64,000 nucleotides of DNA from Metopolophium dirhodum (taxonomy: Eukaryota; Arthropoda; Insecta; Hemiptera; Aphididae). Under the pieces are notes generated by a model. The model did not search any database. It had not been told where the DNA came from and saw nothing but the letters and a program-made list of their open reading frames with translations. The DNA lies in the NCBI RefSeq assembly GCF_019925205.1, contig NC_083560.1:55846270-55910269 (forward strand). The letters are read 5' to 3'. This document shows, one piece after another, positions 14,530 to 28,553 of this stretch (its first letter is position 1; each line of letters opens with the position of its first letter). A program made the position numbers and the translations under genes.

Positions 14530-16659
14530 TATAACAATATCATATACCTAATGTATTATCTTTTGAAATCGATATTTTTGATGATATAAAATACTGTACA
14601 GGTTACACCTACCTACTTGTATACACCAACGACCTATACCTACATCCTACACAATATTATTTTAAAATATTGATGATATTATATTTATAGTATACCTATT
14701 AAACTTTTTATTTACATTTTCTTGTTTTTAATATTTATTCAATTATTATAACGGCTAGTAGCATAATATAATATATTATGTAGTGACTGAATCTGCTTTT
14801 AAAATGTCACTAATTATTATTATTTAAGGTTAAAATTGTATTATTAATTATTATTTTATATTACCTATTACAGCTTTAGACTGTCGACATATTAAATATT
14901 TATATTGAAGAATAAAACAAATTTAACTATCGATCAAGATTTTTTTTTACCAAAGTGTTATCAATTAAGACTTACGAGAGTAATCAATATACCTATAGGT
15001 AGTATTTTTTTCTAATAATATACATTATACATATACTAATGAACAATTATTATTCTACGAAATATTGATGATTTTGATAGATATAATAAATAATAATTGG
15101 CTGTTTGTTCAAATCCATATTCAAATTTATAAGGTATTCCAAGTTATTATTTTTTTATACACATCATATACTATATGTTATTAAATTTTTGAATGTTTAA
15201 ATATTTAAGGACTATTGCTAACCACTATATGCTTAAAATATTAATCTTTGAAAAAACTTGCTACTGTAGTTTGTAGGTATATAACCTATACGGCTAAACA
15301 TTAAACAACATATATACATCTAATATGAGAATAAATAATAATATCTAACCTAATTGATTAATGGTATAATTAGAAGTCGTAACACATTTTTTTAACACTC
15401 TGATTGTACATATGAAGATTTTTTTTTCAGTTTTACTTGATGCATTTTAGACTTTTAGCATAGGTAATAGGTATATTACTACAATTCTTTGGAACTGAAA
15501 AAATAGATATTTATTAATTTTGAACCAACAAAATAAATACACAAAATGATATACCTAACTACTTTAGGTAACATGATAAGAATAAAGATTACTTTTGTAA
15601 CAACTTTGCCTTGTAGTTTATTATGAATGATACAAAGCACATGCCAGGACGTATATTTATACAGTAGGTATAAGTACACGGTAGTCGGGTACCTACTTTG
15701 TAATTAGAGTTATTATAACATATAAACTTATCTGAAATACTTTAATAGCCGAAATCTAAGAGGTAACGTAAATATTTATATAATGTATACGAAAAGCAGT
15801 ATCAACAAGAAAATGCAACAGTTAAGGTCTTACAAATCAATAGTGTATTACGCTTAAACCATTTTTTTTTTTTAATAATCCTCTATTAATAAATTCAAGG
15901 GTAGGTGTGGTTTTACACCATATTTACTCTGCTGACTGTATAATGAAAAGATAAAAACTAAAATACTATTAATTTAACTTCGATAACTAGGTAATATATT
16001 ACTCGTTTATTGGGTAAAACGATAAATGTGCCTTTATAAATAATAATACCAATAATTACTATAAAATATATTATAATAATTTCGTATATATTTTACCCAA
16101 ATAATTCAAATTAAGTACGAATATATATTGAGATTTCTAATTATTTTGATAATTAGCATAAGATATTAATGTTTGTGACTTGGTGAGCGTTCTGCTTCTA
16201 CAACACATCGCATTTTACACAGTATCAATTTTACTCCATGTTAACATTCGATCTACGCGTGTTAAACGTTTCACACTTTCAGCTATATATTATGATACAT
16301 CTTCAAAATTATTACAGTCAACTGCAGAATGCAGATCGTTATTTATGAAATAGTCACACCCAGTAAATTTCTATCCGATACGTTAACAAACAGACGGTTC
16401 CTGTTTCAGAGAAAAAAATATGCAGCATTGTTTTTACACAAATACTTACACAGTATAGGTACATGGATGTTCGTATCGCGTATTCAGGAGCATATTTATA
16501 CTATTATTATCCCCATCATTATTATCGTTGTTATATGTTACCTATAATATTATTATTGTTTTATTAGAAAGGAATAACGAATAATGGATATTATATACTT
16601 TATATTAGGTATTATAGGTACTAATTGAATAAGTATATAACCTATACGAAAAAAAACAG
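14530..16659. other. AT-rich non-coding stretch
   Basis: Short open frames only; nothing recognised. Confidence 0.5.
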
Positions 16660-17260
16660 CTCTGGAGTGATGGACATAGTGCATCAGGGCGGTATTGGTG
16701 CCTATACATAATACATATTCCGAGTACGAAACTCAAAGCGATTCCGTGAAGCATATTTGCATTGCGCCACTCATTCGCGTTAGAACTGCAGCACAGCGCC
16801 GTTCGAGATGGCACTGAATTGATTACTGTATTCGTACGCCGCGGCATTTCGCGGGACCGCTATTCGTCCGCCTTTGAAAACGTCGCCCGATCTCGTTTCC
16901 CACGTACCTATAACGACCGTAATACTGCGGACAATATTCCATACACCACCCCGTATCCGGTACAACTGAACAATATCGACACATCAATCAAATGTGTCCA
17001 CTAAAAGCCGAAAGCTTTCGTTCAACCCGTATATAATCATATACAGCATTTGAGCGAGTACCGGAGGCACCCACCGTCGCCCGCCCGAAGAGGAGCAGCA
17101 CCACGTGCTTTCGGGGGTGGTGGCGGTGGTGATTTTGGTGGGGGTTGCAGTGATGATGGTGTGGCTGGTGGTGGTGGGGGTGGTGTATGTGTAGGCGGTG
17201 GCGGTGGTGGTGAGTATACACGGTCCGACGGCAATCGATATACCGTGAACCATAGCCGCT
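16660..17260 (+). promoter_or_regulatory. GC-rich island with a G-rich strand tract
   Basis: About 600 bp stand out as CpG-containing, GC-rich DNA. From 17112 to 17213 the plus strand is almost all G and T with repeated GGTGG and GGGGG runs. It would encode Gly-rich peptide on the plus strand and Pro-rich peptide on the minus strand. A good donor word GTGAGT is at 17210-17215, but no in-frame ATG precedes the Gly-rich frame after the stop near 17002. It may be an untranslated first exon or promoter; no gene is assigned. Confidence 0.3.
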
Positions 17261-20200
17261 GAGCACTATTGCCATTTAGTTCCCATACTTTCTGACTGCA
17301 ACTTGTGTTTTGTTTTAGAACATACTTAGTTTTAAGCACGGATTTTTTATTTTATAATTTTTTTTTTTTTTTTGGCCGCTTTTGTTGATTTAATTTTTAT
17401 TCGTGTATTTTTTTTTCTATCTGTCCACATATAATTTAATAAATATTATATGTATATATATTTATATACACACAAGTAAATATTATATTTATATATAATA
17501 TATACATTATACATACACACACACACATCTGTATGTGTACACGTTAAGTTCCATATAAATAGGTACGTATTATTTTATTTTATTTATATAATAATATTTA
17601 ACGCTGCTGCAAGTATACGTTATTCGTATATTTGTTTTGTACCTATTATTGTTTTTTCTTGTTACATTGAAACACTTCGTTATTATTTTATTATTATTGC
17701 ACTGTAGACGTGACATATGACGTTTTTTAGAATAATACATATTTAATATGTATCTATATATACTTAGGTACCTTCTCTTGTAAGCTATACATTATACATA
17801 ACGATGCATATGTAGGTATCATATTGAGATTCAAGAGAACAATTTATTTAATTTTTATTTTAGTTTCAAACTTGATAGTTTCTATACATAATATTATATA
17901 GATGTATATCATACTTAAGTACATATATAACAAAATAAACATGGTTACTGATTATATTATATTTATATATATTACGGGTTGTCAGTCTATTTAGTCGTAT
18001 GTAAAAACTGTTTATTTTGTAAGACAAATAGATCGAAACCTAAATTATAATTTAGCTATCTTTAAAATATCACCGTGTAGTGCTTTCTTATGTTCAAATT
18101 GTAAATAACTAATAAAAATTTGAAATTATAGTTCCTAAAACAGTAGTGTAACAATATTAAATGGTAATAACAATTTATAAATTACATTTTTGTTTATTAA
18201 TTTATAGCTTCTGACTCTTAAAACAATCATTAATCAAATTGTAGGTCTGAATATAGAATTTAACTTGACATATATATTACCTATATAATAGATTTTATAG
18301 GCACCTAACAATTACCATTAGCGTGATTTAATTACGTCAAAATGATAATTTTGCAATAATGTATTTAAATAGTAGAAGTACAAATCTATAACTTATTCGA
18401 TGCTCTTTGATCTTTCTATATTAAAATGTAAAATAAAACTATATTAAGCTGACCATATGTCTATATAGTTAATATAAAGAACAGTTTCTATAATTTTCGT
18501 TAGATGTCTTATAGTCTATCATAAAATAATAGTATAATATACATATTTTAATTTTAAGTATTGTTCAATAGTTCGTTTTCTTTGTACATCTTCGATACAA
18601 ATACAATTAACGAACACGATCTTTGCTTTAGGTTATTATTATCTACTAAATTCATTTAATTACGTAGGTATTGTAAAATATTTGTTTTACTCCATTCAAC
18701 TTAATATTCCGTTTATTCAGCATGTATTAATAGATAGGTATGACTTAAGATTGTCGTAACTGGTGAGTTGAATTACCTATTAATATAAATTATTGATTAT
18801 AGGTACCTCTAAATAGGTATTAAATATTAATATATATTTGAAACATTAAAAATATATTTTTAACTTGATTCCAATCAATTCAATTGATTCAATTATATAT
18901 ATATGAACTATATGTCTATATAATTATGTTATATACCTGCTTATATCGTAGGTATATGTTTATCCTCAATCCACATACAAACTAAATGCTAGTATAGTAA
19001 TATAGGTACCATGTATCTTGATAATCGTCCACCTACAGGCACATTTTTCATTCATTATTCAAATAAACTTTATTATATATACATTATACGTAATATTATA
19101 CTTCTTTATTCTTTACGTTCCTCTCTGCCTATGATTCAAAACGTTTATGATTGAATACTTCGTGGAAATTAATAATTCTGCAATATCAAAACGTCTGGTT
19201 CTCTCGTCAATATTCAGTTATCTTTTTGGACTCAAAATTTTCTGTATAATCCAAATTATTTTATGTAATATTTTCTAAATATTTATTTCAAATGTAATTG
19301 TATCTACTATCCTCAAGATACGTATTGTTTGAAAAATGTTTCTTATTTAAGTATATTTAGGTACATACCTTTTTATTTGTATTTGTATTGTTATAATCTA
19401 CCTACCTATTCAATTATTTTAACTCAAACACAATTTATTATCATAGGTACAATTTTCGGTCATTAATGGATGGACTGTAAGGAAATCAAAAACGGGGAGT
19501 CACTCTGTAATGTAGACATGTAGTACCTATATGTGAATATTTTATCTAGTCATTTCGTAGGTCAGTATGATAGATGTGTTAAATTTAAATTCAATGATAA
19601 AACATTGTAGACAAAAAACGTTTCTGAGTAGAGACATTCTGCGAGTCTATATTTCTAAGGATATTTTGTTATATATTTAAATTGCTATTTTACCGCATAG
19701 GTTTATATTATATTATCCTGAACTGAAAAATATTTTCAATTCACCGTTATTGTAAGGATATAACTATAACACTGTTTTGCTCTATAAACACAGAATATAA
19801 GAAATTGTTATCCTGTAGTTTGACCGCTATAACCAGTAACCACTGAGTAAGAATTAAGCACCACATGGATGTTGTAATAATTTACTAGTTACGTATCTAT
19901 CAATAATTAACTACAAACTTTTTGTCTCTTATCTTTATTATAACTTAATATTGTACATCAACATCTTAACTTAACTAAATTTCAAACATGTAAAATCTTC
20001 CATTCTGTGTTTCAACAATGTCATTAATTTATTATTTTGATTGTTATTAGAGGTACCTATATTATATTTAAATATTATAAATTATCAAAAAAAAAATTAC
20101 AACTTGATTTTCCCTTTATAAGTTAATCATGTATATATATTCTGATAAAAAATTTGAAAATCTATCTAATTATCTCAATACGTTATTATTTTCCATAATG

Positions 20201-22286
20201 ATTATTAAATGGAAATATTTTTATATATATATTCCCGGCCATTCCCAAGCATTTACATTTTCCAGGAATTCATTGAAATTGCCCAAACCTCAATTATATA
20301 ATTACCTATCATACATTTTCCACACACATGTGTGTTGTCTTCGTCTTACAAACGAATAACATAGCAAATATGAGTTGACTAAACCAATTTTGTATAGTTA
20401 TGTAGCTTTAATGTGAGAGTGAATTGACTTATTATAGGTAAAACTTTAAGGTATTACAACACTATCAGTATGTCGGTTTTTTAGAATTTTTAAATTTTGA
20501 AGCAAGTTGTACTTATGTAGTTGTATGTAAAATATTGCAATTTAAAAATACTTGTACCTCAATTAAAAATTAAATATCGTAAATAATTGGAAGATACATG
20601 TTACGAATGAGACGCCCCTTAAAAATTCAACTCTAAAATAGATATTTTCATATTATTTATTTGTACTAATAATTAATAAATAATTGTTACGAATACATTA
20701 ATTTCGATTTACTCTATTATTTTAGTACCTATTTCGGTAAACCTACCTTAATATTGTACGTGCCTATTTATTGTTGGGAGTTTGGGACCACACCTATACT
20801 ATTTCCTTTTATAAATTACATTTACATAGGTAACCATAACTAATAATTATAGTTTTAAACAATGCATCAATGAAGTGCCTATTCGTATAATACATATACT
20901 TATTCAATACCTACCTACTTATTAAAATATCAGTATGATATTTAGTTTAAACCATTTCACAAATCGCTACTTAACGTATACTAAGTAATCTTATAATTTT
21001 CATAATTTATCAAGTAGGTAACTTTTTTCAAAGTTTTATGGATTAAAAAATATAATGTGTAAAGAGTATATTTGTGTTTTGTTGTAAAAGTTAAATTAGT
21101 TAAAAAAAAAACATTTGGTATTTAAAATATGGAAGTGTTATAAAAATACACTGTAATATTTAATAATATTCATTTTAAGTTCGTAATGCGATGTATAAAT
21201 AAAGTATACGGTTATAATATGCAGCTGTATTACTGTAATAGGTACTCGTTTAAGTAAATTGTGTTTGTACACAAAGTAGTAACTATAGTAAAATATACTA
21301 AGTGTCTAAGTAGGCAGCTATTTAGGATATAGAGTTTGTATTGTGACATCTACTCATGTCGCATATAATAGCTCATAGGTAAAATATTTAATATTATCAG
21401 CTAACTATGTATAGGTTTATTGTAATAAAACCATCATTATTAATAAATAATATGCTCTAACATAAGGACGTGTACATGACAGGTATAATTAATTAATTCG
21501 GTGTTTATAGTATACGAGCAGATTTTATTAACTTAAATTCCACTGTAATTAATATTTAGTAGAGAGTACATAATAATAATTTTTTATTAAATTAATTTAA
21601 CTTAATTTATATTTAGAATAATAAATTCTACCTAATAAAGAAAAATATTTGTTTGAAAAATTAAATATTACAATAATTATCGTACATTAATATTTATTAT
21701 AATAATAATTTTGATACAATAAACCTTAATTTTTTGAAAGTATATTCATTAAAATTCACAATGATATGAATAATAATTATATATTTCATACTTTTTTCAT
21801 AAATGAGCTGTAATTTAGTATTTACGCACAAATTCAATATTGTAGTTAGATACTTCATAAAAAAATATTTTGTGTTAATAATTCTTATTTGAAAAGCATT
21901 TAAACAATCCTGACAGCGTTTTCATGATGGTGATAATAATTTATGTTAGCCCCTGCTAAAAAAACATTTAAGATATACAGCATTTAAAATCATGTTTGTG
22001 AAGAAAATGGGAAGAAAAATGTGAATAATCAAATTGTATGCCTATAGTATGTTTAATTGTTAAACTTGAGTTTGAGTGGTTTATTATTGTAATCTAGGTA
22101 TAATGAATATACATTTGAAAGCAAATTATGAATAAATACATTCGAACACGAATCTAAGCGGAACTCAGTTAAAAGTTAGGTACTTTGTCTTGGACATTAA
22201 TCACTTGTTTTGTGCATAGGTAGTCTAGACTCTAGTCAGTATTAAATTTTTTTTTTAATTTATAGTTTAAAATATACTAAACTATA
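17261..22286. other. AT-rich non-coding stretch
   Basis: Contains low-complexity tracts (TATA-rich and (CA)n at about 17460-17530) and many TAGGTA/TACCTA words. No gene or defined element recognised. Confidence 0.5.
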
Positions 22287-22841
22287 CAGGGTGGTTCATT
22301 TAGCGTAAAACACTCATTATCTCAAAAAGTATTAATGTTTTTGAAAATATTTTTTTTACATAGTTTTTTACTTTTTTGAAAGACAACATAGAGTTTTAAT
22401 TTCATTTTCCAAAGCAGAATATTTTTCTAAGTATTTTGATACATAAAAATCGAATTTAGGACGAGTAGTTTATGAGTTATAAGTATTTAAAGTTTAGACA
22501 AGCGGAGTAGTAGACAAACATTTTGCGGGGTAACCACTCCACTCCGCCCATCAAAACTTTAAATACTTATAATTCATAAGCTACTCGTTCTAAATTCGAT
22601 TTTTATGTATCAAAATACTTAGAAAAATATTCTGCTTTTGAAAATGAAATTAAAACTCTATGTTGTCTTTCAAAAATGTAAAAAACTTAAAAAAATATTA
22701 GGATAAAAAATATTTAAAAATATGATTTTTTTAAATAAAAATGTTGTTTTTTTAACAACTTGAAACTATGTAAAAAAATATTTTCAAAAACATTAATACT
22801 TTTTGAGATAATGAGTGTTTTACGCTTAATGAATCACCCTG
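22287..22841. mobile_element. Fold-back MITE with long inverted arms and TA flanks
   Basis: It begins CAGGGTGGTTCATTTAGCG and ends with the imperfect reverse complement (CGCTTAATGAATCACCCTG). TA lies on both sides. Inverted similarity continues inward for over 200 bp to a centre at about 22497-22555 rich in CCACTCC/CGGAGT words. The right arm has about 100 extra bases. TA target and termini fit a Tc1/mariner-like non-autonomous element. Confidence 0.85.
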
Positions 22842-23382
22842 TATACAAAATACAATAAAACAAACTAATTTAAATCTATCATCTGAACTCATTGTATTCC
22901 GTAGTAGATACACCTAGTACTATATCTATAGTATACACTAGTTACACATTACGTTTGGTGTTACCTATTCTATAAAATTATCTTACTATAGATAGGTACT
23001 TTATACATAGACTATAATACCTATATAATCTATGATATATACATTATATACCCGGATTCACGATTTGACAATAGCACGCGAAAGGTTCAATCAATTTTAA
23101 TGTAATAAATATCAGTTTCCTGTGAAATAGGGTTTGTACGGGATGATACGCAATGTGCGTTTTGAATCTAAAAGGAAATAACTTACCTATCAAATAATCA
23201 TAATATCCTAACCGGTAAACGTGTAGGTAACTAAATATTGATTTTTTAATGGTATTTCATATTTTATCAGCAGAGCATAACAGATTGTCTTTTTACTAGT
23301 ACCTAGATGGTTATTTTTTTAATATGTATTTGATGATTAATAAATGGTCGTTCCACGCAGTAAGTAGTAACAAAATATACTT

Positions 23383-23702
23383 TTTTTTTTTTTTTTTTTA
23401 TTGAGTAACCCGCGGCAACATAGGCCATTGGGTGTGGGGAGGGTACTGTAGGTTTTTTATATTGGGTAGGTTTGGTAGGTTTTATATTGGGTAGGTTGGT
23501 ACACGTGTGTGTTGTGTTTGGCAGAATTTCTAATGGGGCACCCGTAGGTTTCTGCCGTGCCCCGGGGTGGGGGGATGGCGGCACTTGTTCTCCGGACACC
23601 GTGACTTGCCCGAAGAAAAATGCCGCCCAGTGGCCGGGAGTCGAACCCGCGACTGCCAGCGCCGCAGTCGACGCGTTAGACCGCTCGGCCACCTCGTCCC
23701 CC
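23383..23702 (-). mobile_element. tRNA-derived SINE, inverted copy
   Basis: Same family as the copy at 29519, in reverse orientation: poly(T) at the left, box B and box A complements at about 23635-23695. The direct repeat CAAAATATACTT lies exactly at 23371-23382 and 23703-23714. The body matches closely until the A-rich variable zone near the tail, which has diverged. Confidence 0.92.
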
Positions 23703-23714
23703 CAAAATATACTT

Positions 23715-26700
23715 ATACCTATAACAAACCTATAATATACCTATAACGGCAACTTCATTTGTGTAGCGCAACTACCCATTTCCTGAAATTCTTGAGTTTT
23801 TTCTAACACATATCTATATATATTAGGTATTTATAAACATATAGTTATAGGTCAATATCCGTTCATAATTTCCTCCGAGACTTCAAAATAGTCTTACATC
23901 AAATAAGGGACCATTTTAATGCGGAAAGTCGGTTTCTGGAAAACAATTAATTGAATACTCTATTGGTAACAAGTAGTGCCTATATATTTATAAAGAGAAT
24001 ATCGTTTAAGCTCTGTCAAAATATGTTATCTCAATATTATGTCAAACCATTATTTTCATTTTAAAAATAACTACAGTGTTATTATATTGTCTTAAATATT
24101 GTTACGTTGTCAATTTAGAATTTTCTGCTTTTAATCTTTTCAGCTCATAAATACTTTCGATTCGACTTCTTCCATAAACTTCACCAAGGCGCATGAACGC
24201 GATTGCAAGGTTTTTCCCCCCATCGTGTATGGTGATATTAAACGAAATTCTAAGCAATACACTTACGACTTACCTTCTTTGCAATATTAACTTTAACGTT
24301 TTATCTATTACAACATAAAAGCACCGAGCCTTGTTTCGCAGTCATAATATAGTAAATACTCAAAAACGCTATTTCCTCTTCACTACTTTTTTTCATAAAT
24401 ACATATAGATAGAATGTAGATACATAGCGGGCTTAATATCGACCGTTGAACACACCTATACAAAAACAAAGGTGCGATAGCTGAACAGAGGTCGTTGTCG
24501 TTCTTTGCTCGTTATCCGTGGACTTTTTTTTACGACGGTTGCGAAATGCCATTTTACATTTAATAATTGTATAGGTTTTCCTAAAGTCATAGCCTTTGGG
24601 TATGCTTGTATGGACGTATAGGTATATGATTTTACTGAAAAATGCACTTTAAATACAAATATAACAAAATATACACTTTTATAAAAAAAAGGGATAAATA
24701 TACAAAATAAAATATATTGCCTTAAACGCCTAGTATTATGAAACAAATTTCTATATTACTTAGTTGTGTTTTGAATGATTTTTGAAAATCAAGCAAACTC
24801 AAACAGCCCTAAATTAACATATTATTTTATCAACATAAAATTGTAAGAAACTAGGTTTAGATTTATTATATCTAGTTATCACATTATGCCAATATTACCT
24901 AATTTAAACGAGCAAACAAATAGGTAGGTACTTGTTTCTTATAAAATAAGTTCATCATCAAATTTATAATATTGATAAACACACATATTCTTTGTATTAT
25001 TGTAAAACTAATTAAAAAAAAACCATCGTAAAAATAACATTTTATGAAAAACACCAATATTAATCGATAATACTTGTATATTAATATAAGGGTGCATTAT
25101 TTTTGACAAAATAAGTGGAGGAATGAAAAATATAAATTATAAAAAGTGGAGAGATGCCATCCCATCGTATGCCCACTTCAACCACTGTAGGTATTTACTA
25201 AAACATTGAGTCGATGGGCAATTATTTATTTTTATACAGTTTTGTTTTTCAATCATGCAGACTGCAGTCTGCAGAGTATCTTTAATAATATTAATAACTT
25301 ATAAGTAAAACTATTCATTGACAAACATTATAATACCCTCATACTTATATTTAAACATATTATAACTACACTATAAAGTATAAATCTTACGTCGCTTTCA
25401 AAATATATTCTATGATTTTTAATTAACTGAGTGACTAAGACGTTCGATGTAAAATATGCGTGTAGTGTCTACTGCAAAGTAGGTACTTATAAAGAACGGG
25501 TTGAAATAAAATTCAAAATAAAATAAAATAGATGGCATTGAAATAAGTAATAACAAATATTAGGTACGTCGTACATGTATCATATTGTAAAATATATTTT
25601 TGATTAAAGCTGTATTATTATGTACAATATAATAATAAAATTAATTTATACAAAATTAATACAAATTATTTACATTAAAATAAGAAACATTACAAAGAAT
25701 TACTTAATATTATTCCTAAACTACATTTTTTTTAAATTAATGATTTAACAATTATTGTACCTTTCACGGCTTTATGGTTTTACTTATTTATTTTGAAACA
25801 ATGCACATATTTAGGTATGTGCTAATTGGAGTTTTTTTCTCTTTATGTTGATTCTGCATTAACTTGATAAATAATTTTATCAAAATTAATCTTAAAAGTT
25901 ATTAGTCTTTCCAATTTATAAAACAGCCTTTCATAGTCTCTCTTCGTCCATGTAAATGTATTCGTAGTTAAATAATTTTATTGATTTTTAATAGTAGCTG
26001 AGAGAACGGATGAAAACAAACGTTCACTTGAAGCCAGAATTCGTTCGAAATCGATATTTTTTTTTATTATATTCGCAATTGTATAAAATATTTATCGTCT
26101 TATAGGTACATCATGTAATTATTTTTATAAAAATAAAATTATATGATCTACAAAAAGTTTAAAAATATTACGAACCACATTTTAACAAATTCTACTCACA
26201 AATAATTTGATTCCATATTGTTGTTATAAGTGTTATTTAAACTTCTAAAGTATCTTCATCTATATTGTTATTCCTGGTAGGTACTTAACCGATTTTGAAG
26301 AGCATTGAGTACCTAGGTATTTTTAAAATATTTTCTTCAAATTCTGTTTTTATACAATTGATAATAATATCTAATAAGTAATAAGCATCTACCTAACATG
26401 TGAAAAAATAAATATTAATTTTGAAATAAGATGAAACATTTCATGCCGTAAAAACTATCCTTGGAGATGAAATTTACTTTATTCTTGTAATTATTGACGA
26501 TGCAATTATAGATTCATTAACCTAAGTTATTCCGTTTCAGTGCAAATCAATGTTAAATAATAAATATCATTAAACTTATACTATATATTAAACAATCAAA
26601 TTTACTAGGTGTCCAGGTATAGTTGAGTTAAAGATTGTTATAAAATATTGTAATAATCAATTTTTCTTATGTAGGCTCCAATATATATAGTTCGTAATTA

Positions 26701-26929
26701 TATTGTAACATGATATTTTTCTGAATAATGTTAAATTGTTGAATTATTTTTATATAGCCGAAAATGCCTTATTAACAGTATATTTCTATACAATTTTAAA
26801 AAATATCGAGGTAGTCCTTTGCTCCTTATGGTTTTGGCAGAGGGTAGTCGTTACCTCTCTCCCACCTCAGTTAATGCTTATAAGTACTTATAACTACAAT
26901 AACAGACAAAAGAAAACAAAAACGCTGCT
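23715..26929. other. Non-coding stretch with a weak coding-like patch
   Basis: On the minus strand near 24102-24230 a frame reads AIAFMRLGEVYGRSRIESIY and continues to a stop at 24102-24104, with balanced composition but no recognised family or clear splice site. A second minus-strand patch around 24440-24560 is Arg/Lys/Thr-rich. Neither is strong enough to call a gene. Confidence 0.35.
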
Positions 26930-27330
26930 TCTCGAAAATTCGAATCCACTTGCGCACGCCCGTCGTATATAATATTACGCGTGTGTGGTGTATTATAAAT
27001 TATAATATACGCTGTATAAATACGCCCCTAGCTGCAGCTATTTATTGAACCGGCGTGGATATACTATATACATAACCGTCAACCACCCCAATTGTTCACA
27101 GAGAGCGGGTCGTTGCACTTATCGCGGTGGTCCGGGACCCGGGACCCGGGAGGCCGGGAGCGCGTATAGGAAATCTGCGGAAAGCGGTTTCGCGTTCAAA
27201 AAATCAATAATGTCCGGGCCGCACCGTACGTAACATACACTGTACAGGCGTCATATCAGACGCAAGGTGCCCCTCGTGGCTCGCGGTACATTGTATTATT
27301 TCCTCCACGAGTCTGAGAGTGCTTACTGCG
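26930..27330 (+). promoter_or_regulatory. Small CpG-rich island, possible promoter/first exon
   Basis: It contains tandem GGGACCC words at 27134-27150 and many CG dinucleotides in AT-rich surroundings. An ATG followed by TCCGGGCCGCACC then GTACGTAA (about 27210-27233) could be a very short first coding exon with its donor. No downstream exon is recognised. Confidence 0.25.
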
Positions 27331-28146
27331 TACCAATATAAATATTATATATACCATAATATACGTAGTACCTACTCGCCTAGACATATTATTAGTAAAT
27401 AGTTCATATTAATATATTGCATACCTATAATAATTAATACATACACTAGGTACCTATTTTACACTGGTTTGATAATGTATACATAACTATGGATAGGCAT
27501 TTACGCCAGTCGCTAGTATATCACGTGCAGGGTTTTTCTATCAGTGGTTTAGACGGAACCGTATTGTTCGTTCATATTGTTATACACTTAACACTAATGA
27601 GTAATGACTTATTTTTAGGATTTTTAGGATATTACATATTTTATTAGAGTTTAGGGTTGGAGTTTCTGAACGATACTGAGAAATGTGTATAATTTATGAT
27701 CTAAAGAATTAAATGACAAAAGTTTATTTTGAATCATATTGGTATATTTTTGAAAATTGTTAAGAAGTTATTACATATTAATTATTATAGTTGGTAAATT
27801 GTATGTACACAAAATAGTTGTGACGGTATCAAAAACTATTTACGGATCTTTACAAGCAATACATATATGATATATGTATATTATGTTGCCGATGAATTAA
27901 AATAAATGTTCAAATAAAACCAAAATAACCATTTTTTTTTTAAAAGTTATTTTCAAATAATATTGTTTTATGTAGGTATACAATAATGTTGTATAACATA
28001 TTTAAATGTATGTGATATAATGTACCTAATTAAAATGAATAAATAAATTAAATAAAACGAAAATCATATATTATTTTAATAAATAAGATATTGGCTGTTG
28101 AAATTTATTATAATTGGATCTACTTGGTCTACGTGATATAATATTT
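27331..28146. other. AT-rich non-coding stretch
   Basis: Nothing recognised. Confidence 0.5.
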
Positions 28147-28553
28147 AATAAAAAATAAAAAAAAAAATTTTAAAAACACACTTTTCCATAAAAACATTTA
28201 AAAAAAAATTTTAAAAATTGCACTAAAAAGACAAAAATAATTCTCTGTACTTAAAAATAATGAAAAATTTATTGATGAAAAATTTAAAAGTGTGTGGTGC
28301 TCATACACTTGACATATATTCCCAGTCACTGTCTTATAAACAGGATTGAACAAAGAAGTGTATGTGAGACTTAGCTCGGCTTTTAATGTTTTGTATGATG
28401 CACCACACACTTTTAAATTTTTCATCAATAAATTTTTCATTATTTTTAAGTACAGAGAATTATTTTTGTCTTTTTAGTGCAATTTTTAAAATTTTTTTTT
28501 AAATGTTTTTATGGAAAAGTGTGTTTTTAAAATTTTTTTTTTTATTTTTTATT
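28147..28553. repeat. Perfect 154-bp inverted repeat with a 99-nt spacer
   Basis: The arms 28147-28300 and 28400-28553 are exact reverse complements as read by eye, including A and T runs of 9 and 11. The spacer 28301-28399 is unrelated. RNA from either strand would fold into a long perfect hairpin. No clear target duplication or typical transposon ends are seen. Confidence 0.9.

Noticed and set aside
23303..23735. Open frames on both strands with mixed composition
   Set aside because: They lie within the inverted SINE copy; matching frames appear in the SINE at 29519.
28198..28440. 80-codon minus-strand frame
   Set aside because: It spans one arm and the spacer of the perfect inverted repeat; the composition follows the repeat.
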